In this document: positions 59,152 to 64,000 of the stretch, piece by piece
Numbering within the stretch: the first letter of the stretch is position 1
Layout of the letters: the number at the start of each line of letters is the position of its first letter
From: Euptelea pleiosperma
Lineage: Eukaryota > Streptophyta > Magnoliopsida > Ranunculales > Eupteleaceae
DNA: 64,000 bases
Direction of reading: 5' to 3'
Assembly: GCA_035048495.1 (NCBI GenBank)
Contig: CM068553.1
Location: 4,643,259-4,707,258, forward strand
The notes under the pieces: model-generated
The model's input: the letters and a program-made list of their open reading frames with translations, nothing else
Told to the model about the DNA's origin: nothing
Databases searched by the model: none
Program-made: the position numbers and the translations under genes

Positions 59152-59745
59152 TGTAAACTTCATTTCCCTCCAATGCACAGGGTTTTTAGCTATTCCCAAA
59201 TTCCAAATTATTTCAATAAAATTTTAAACCCCAAAAATATAAGTAGTTTAACATAGAAATTGCGGCCAACGACCCGTAGCCCCGGCTTCTGACATAATTT
59301 TTTTTTCAAGCAGATATATTTTTAACTACGGGCCGGGATACAGCGACTTAATGCGATACATATTGAAAGTTGTAAGCACACAGATGGAAACAAATCCTCT
59401 ACATTCACACACAGGTATATATATATACTTGTAGTTTCTGAACTCAGATTATGAAAAAGCTGTTTAGCTATGATACAGATTATAAAAAGTTAATCCACTG
59501 AAACTGGCTGCATATTTTCAGCCTCTTGCCTCAATTCTTGAAACAGTACGGACGATAGGTATCTCTCTCCAAAGCTTGCATGAATTGTCTGAAAATCCAC
59601 ACCGTATACAACATTATCGATCAAATTAGTACGTAATATCATATAACGATAATGCGCGATGCCGCTTTATTTTGTTTGGCCATTACATTATAAGATTATC
59701 GGCAGTATTACCTCGGGGTTTCAATGGGTTCCCGAGTACTCAAAA

Positions 59746-60022
59746 CCAAGGTTTAAAAGGGGCCATTATAATGGTATAATGGACTGGGAGCATTACCAAA
59801 TTTTTTTCCCGTTATAACGAATTGTAATGCTCAGGGGCAAAAATGGAAAATAGTGGAAATAACAGGAAAATGAAAACGAAAATAACAAAAAAATAACAGA
59901 AATAACGTCTTTTTTTCACAAAATTTCCAAGAAAATATCGGTCGTTTTTTAAAGCATTTTTAATGGTACATAACGTAACGGGGGAGGTCAGAATCCTTTA
60001 TAACGGCCATTTTTTAAACCAT
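59746..60022. mobile_element. Mutator-like MITE, family A copy 3
   Basis: In the last intron of the cyanoalanine synthase gene. CCAAGGTTTAAAAGGGGCC at the left mirrors GGCCATTTTTTAAACCATG at the right. Flanks TACTCAAAA and TGCTCAAAT match at 7 of 9 positions. The interior contains CCCGTTATAACG. Confidence 0.75.
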
Positions 60023-60179
60023 GCTCAAATATCTGAACACAAATATTTGGGTTTGAGTTTTCGAACCCAATTAGTAATGGGGTCTGTTTCGGGTATTGGT
60101 CTGGGTCCATTTCTTAGACCCCGATCAGCTCTGGAGATACAAGTACCCGATTCATTTCACACCCTTAGTAAAACCTAAC

Positions 60180-60477
60180 AAGGTTTTAAAGAGGCCGTTA
60201 TAATGGTACGCTCGGGTAAAAATGGAAATAATGGGAAATACGGGAAAATATGGCGCTAAAATTCAAAATTTTGAATTTTAAATTTTCGATAAAAAATAAC
60301 GGATGTTTTTTCACAAAATTTCTCAGAAATAGCAGAAAAATAACAGAAAATAACAGCCATTATAACAAAAATATCGGTCGTTTTTTCTGAGAGTTAAAAC
60401 GGTACATAACATAATGGGGAGATCCGAATCCATTATAATGGCCATTATTTTTGTTATGACGTTTTTTTAAGCCATGG
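60180..60477. mobile_element. Mutator-like MITE, family A copy 4
   Basis: In the same intron as copy 3. AAGGTTTTAAAGAGGCCG at the left mirrors ACGTTTTTTTAAGCCATGG at the right. The left flank AACCTAAC and the right flank ATACCTAAA share ACCTAA. Slightly more diverged than copy 3. Confidence 0.65.
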
Positions 60478-61296
60478 TATACCTAAATCAGTCTAGATGG
60501 TTTTATTGATAACATGGAACCATAAATTTTATCACAAAATGAAGGAAAATAATAGTTCTTACCACAATAAGTTTGCCTTTGTTCTCTGGCATTCTTGCAA
60601 GCTTCAGGGCTGCAACTGTATTAGCTCCAGAGGAAATCCCCACCTATAAGAATTGCTTGTCATGAGCTCAAACAAGTAATTCAAGGTTTATGCAAATACA
60701 GCTAAAACGGTACGGTACATAACGTCATTCTTATGCAAATAAATCTGAAAAATTACATGAAAAGGACGCCGTTCTTATCAAAATCTCGTGAATAACCCGC
60801 AGAATTATCAATAAGAAGACGGTAAAAAAAGAATTAGTTAAATTACTACCATGAGCCCCTCCTTTAGCGCCAATTCTCGAGCCATCTTCACCGCATCATC
60901 GCTAGTAACCTACCATGTAAATAAATTTCAGTCTATGAATTTAACACAATTCAAATTACCCGCGGCATTTTTAATTATAAAAAATTACTTTTTAAAATTA
61001 TTAAATTTATATATAAAAATTATGATAATATAAAAACACTTATCAGTACTTACCTCAAGGACGCTTTCCATTACATCCATGTCCAATATATCTGGCTTGA
61101 AACCAACCCCATTGCCAGTTATAGAATGAGGACCTGTTCCAAATAATTTTGCCCGTATATGAATAATCTCGGAATTGGAACAATTATAGAAATCACAACG
61201 GCATGAACGATAATGCATATACTAAATTTTCGTATGTACAATGAAGACCAATGACATCACCAATGAGGAGGAATGTGCAAGTTGAAGTGGCTAAAA

Positions 61297-61590
61297 GGGT
61301 GAGGGGAAGGTCGAAATGGGTGTAGATTGAGATTCTGAGATAAGATTTTAAGAAACTTTTCTTAAGCTGATAAAAGGGCGAGGGGACGGGAGGGAAAGGT
61401 CGAAATGGGTGTAGATTGAGATTCTGAGAGAAGATTTTAAGTAACTTTTCTTAAGATGATAAAAGGGCGAGGGGATGGGAGAGGGAAGGCCAAAACGGGC
61501 TAAGATTGAGATTCTGAGAGAAGATTTTAAGAAACTTATCTTAAGCTGATAAAAGAGCGAGGGGAGGGGAATGCCAAAACGGGCGTAGAT
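61297..61590 (+). repeat. 84-90 bp minisatellite in cyanoalanine synthase intron
   Basis: Four partial units begin with YCRAAAYGGGYGTAGATTG-type sequence at 61311, 61400, 61490 and 61574; each carries GAGATTCTGAGA.AAGATTTTAAG and TTAAG.TGATAAAAG.GCGAGGGGA. Units differ by small indels. It lies in the intron 61134-61736. Confidence 0.85.
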
Positions 61591-62302
61591 TGGACAGAAT
61601 TGAATGGAGAACAAGATTCGTGTAGCCAACCCTATATCGTTGGTTTATGATGATAATATTCTCTAATCGTATATCATGAAACCCAATTAAAATCTTGAAT
61701 GTAGTAGACTTGAATAAAGTAAAATTGATATTTTACCTGGTTTACCGCCGTTTAAGATATTGCTTTCTGCAGGCTCGAGTCCATATATCTACCATGGGAG
61801 GAAAAAGAATATGAAAAAGTTCAAAAATATTTCGCAAAAATGTATATAATGATGCATTAACAAATAAATTAATAGATAGGAAAAATAATTACCTTAACAT
61901 TAGGATTCTTGGATTTAAGATACTTTCCAACACCCGAAACTGGTGCCTCCGCTTCCTATTCCCATCACAAAGATGTCGACTTGCCCAAGGGTGTCATCCC
62001 ATATCTCAGGACCCGTAGTCTCAAAATGCACCTGTTTTCGTAACAATGTAAGCGTTTCGACAATATGATCTCAATGCAAATTTAGGTGAGTTTTTTTTTT
62101 TTTTGGTAGGCAAGCGGGTTAGTGGTCGGTTAGTGAAGGCGGGTTTTGAAGGTAGGTTTTGGTATCAACACTCACAAAACTTAGGTGAAAGTTGTTTTTT
62201 TTCTCCATCAATGTTTTCCCATTTAATTCAGTTTGCACTATTCAAGCTTGCAACTGTCCAAACGGGCCATAAGCTTTCGGAATAAAATTTAGTAGCTACT
62301 AC

Positions 62303-62640
62303 CAAGGTTTAAAAGGAGCCGTTATAATGGTATAACGGACTAGGGGTGTTACCATTTTTTCCCCGTTATAACGGATTGTAAAGCACATGCGCAAAATGGA
62401 AAATAATGAAAAAAAAAAAACAGCGCTAAAAGTCAAAAATTTTCAATAAAATTTAGAAAAATGAAAAACAACAGAAGTTTTTTAACATTTTTTTTTTCAG
62501 AAAATAAGTCGCTATTTTTGCAATAACAGAAAAATAACGGCATTTTTTTTAGTGTTAAAACGGTACAAAACATAACGGGGGATGTCTGAATCTGTTATAA
62601 ATGCCATTATTTTCATTATAACGGCCATTTTTTAAACCAT
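62303..62640. mobile_element. Mutator-like MITE, family A copy 5
   Basis: In the intron 62032-62676 of the cyanoalanine synthase gene. CCAAGGTTTAAAAGGAGCC at the left mirrors GGCCATTTTTTAAACCAT at the right. GCTACTA is present at both flanks. The interior holds CCCCGTTATAACGG. Confidence 0.8.
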
Positions 62641-63174
62641 GGCTACTAATAAAAAGGGAAGGAAGGACAGAGGTACCTGAGTATTAGCAGGATTGGCAAA
62701 TTGTTGCAGCATGTAAGCATTTGGTGTAGATTCCAAAAGGTCATATGCCTTCTTGACTGTTCCTCCCATCCCCTTAGTAGGATCAGTGAGGATTAATTCA
62801 GCTCCAAATGCTCTCATAGTCACCCTCCTCTCTAGGCTTGTATATGAGGGCATAGTGAGAATGATCTTGTAGCCTTTCATGGCTGCCATAAATGCCATAC
62901 TTATCCCCATGTTTCCTGATGTGGGCTCAATCAACACCGTCTATTACCATGCAAAAAAGTTAGAAAAATTAAACGTCAAGAGACTGTTTGGTTGCAGTGA
63001 TATATTTGAACGAAATTATAGTGATCAACAAAAAGTTTTACAGAAACAGAATTTGTATGTTAGAAAGTGTTGATAAAGAAATATTTTATGACATTTATAT
63101 GCAAAAATCATTTCTATAAAACTTAGGGTCGGGCTCTGGAGCCCCCCTTTATCTGACCCCCTCTCGAGAGTCTG

Positions 63175-63215
63175 ACACTCGGCTGTGGATTCTGAGAATC
63201 CAATGGTGAGGCAAC
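63175..63215 (+). repeat. Single arm of a family C foldback
   Basis: ACACTCGGCTGTGGATTC and AGAATCCAATGGTGAGG match the left arm of the 44807 copy, preceded by a similar GAGCCCCCCTTT / GGACCCCCTTTT segment. The right arm is not visible. Confidence 0.45.
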
Positions 63216-63686
63216 CATACAGAGCCGTATATGAAAAAATTATTTATAGAAAACTTATCCAGGACAACCCAAAAGATCCTAAGGCGCCATATGGTGATCA
63301 ACAAAAAGTAGTTTTACAGAAAAAGGATTTGTATGCTAGAAAGTGTTGATACAGAAAATCATTTCTAGAAAACTTTTTCAGGGCAACCATACAGAGCACG
63401 ATGAGTTTAAAAATTCTTTTTTTTTTTTTCGGAGAATACAATTGTACCAGAAAAAAGGTTATTTTGGAAGAGGATGTTTATTCCACGATTCCTACTCCCC
63501 TCATGCCATACAACAAATAGCTCATATGATCCAATAACGCGCTATTCGAGTTTAAAGTTATAGCAGCAACCAAACACACCCAAAATCCTAGACCATGACC
63601 TTTGAATTATGAATTAAGGAGAATTCACCTTCCCGGGAGTTATCAATCGTTTCTTTTCTGCATCTTCGATCATGGCCAACGCTGGT

Positions 63687-64000
63687 CTGGCACCACAGAT
63701 AAATAAATAAATAAAATGGATAGAACAAGATGAATAATACAACGGTAATAGGAACCAGTCCCAATTTTCTATTTCATAACCGAACCCAAAAAGATCCAGA
63801 ACCGAAGTAAGTAATAGGTTTGGTTCTGATTCTAGATCCACTTGTTTTCTGGGCCCACTTATTTAAGAATTGGAACACGAACCGATATACCCGAAAATAA
63901 TAGGTTCCAGTTATGTATACGTCGATACCCAAACTGGAACCGACCGGTTGAGATTGTAAATGGATCGGGTTCAGATTGGATCAGGGTTGATCCAGAGATG
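63687..64000. other. Intron sequence with ACCGGAACC-type repeat
   Basis: Upstream of the first visible cyanoalanine synthase exon, so probably intron. TTCCAATTCTTAAATAAG, AACCGATATACCCG and ACTGGAACCGACCGG resemble the interior of the 44082-44417 MITE. No exon found here. Confidence 0.45.

Larger units (their letters stand above)
59490..63686 (-). pseudogene. CYSC1: Beta-cyanoalanine synthase/cysteine synthase, 5' part missing, one frameshift
   Basis: Eight exons are visible: 63629-63686, 62677-62940, 61893-62031, 61737-61788, 61054-61133, 60850-60909, 60563-60643 and 59490-59588, covering about 276 C-terminal residues. Landmarks are [125 protein letters not shown] and ending QPVSVD. TSGNMG and the C-terminus fit the mitochondrial L-3-cyanoalanine synthase branch of the OASTL family, which makes cyanoalanine from cysteine and cyanide with PLP. 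Exon 61893-62031 has 139 bases where 138 fit: an extra base at 61941, right after GIGSGGT, shifts the frame to an early stop. All other exons and splice sites are sound, so this is either a recent loss or a sequence error. Upstream exons, with the PLP lysine, lie beyond 64000. Confidence 0.85.

Noticed and set aside
1..64000. CRISPR array, operon or phage-like system
   Set aside because: Introns, plant protein families and plant transposons show nuclear plant DNA; the direct repeats seen are minisatellites without unique spacers.

Overview
The window looks like nuclear DNA of a flowering plant. It is AT-rich, its genes are split by GT-AG introns, and its intergenic DNA is full of foldback MITEs, SINE-like elements and retrotransposon remnants. 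Every protein gene recognised is a conserved plant family. The lineage cannot be fixed from sequence alone: low GC and long TE-filled introns argue against a grass, and a magnoliid or early-diverging dicot is only a guess. All coordinates, splice sites and translations were worked out by hand.

Layout. 1-4.0 kb: no gene; a long foldback element, a SINE-like insertion and MITE copies. 4.1-16.2 kb, plus strand: a complete UBC4/5/6-type ubiquitin-conjugating E2 gene whose last intron is about 10.5 kb and holds decayed copia and gypsy fragments. 16.8-17.5 kb: broken LINE-like remnant. 18.3-21.3 kb, minus: a 1003-residue TIR/NB-ARC/TPR-type (TNP or XTNX) protein in one coding exon, probably with a 5' UTR intron. 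22.6-26.7 kb: MITE-rich spacer. 26.8-43.5 kb, minus: a complete BRAHMA-type SWI2/SNF2 ATPase gene, 14 coding exons and 2325 residues. 44-52.7 kb: repeat-rich spacer with MITEs, minisatellites and an imperfect tandem duplication. 52.8-57.0 kb, minus: a complete fibrillarin gene of 7 exons and 308 residues; its fifth intron carries two related box C/D snoRNA candidates. 57.24-57.33 kb, minus: an intron-containing tRNA-Tyr(GUA). 59.5-63.7 kb, minus: the 3' part of a beta-cyanoalanine synthase/cysteine synthase gene, its 5' exons beyond the window, with one extra base that breaks the reading frame.

These genes do not form an operon-like system. The closest functional unit is the fibrillarin locus: the protein is the methyltransferase of box C/D snoRNPs and its own intron appears to encode two box C/D guide RNAs. 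Arabidopsis fibrillarin genes are known to host a U60f snoRNA in the same intron; the tandem pair here looks like a lineage-specific elaboration. The other main novelty is a set of MITE families that recur across the window, including a Mutator-like family with a clear 9-bp target duplication and three copies in introns of the cyanoalanine synthase gene.
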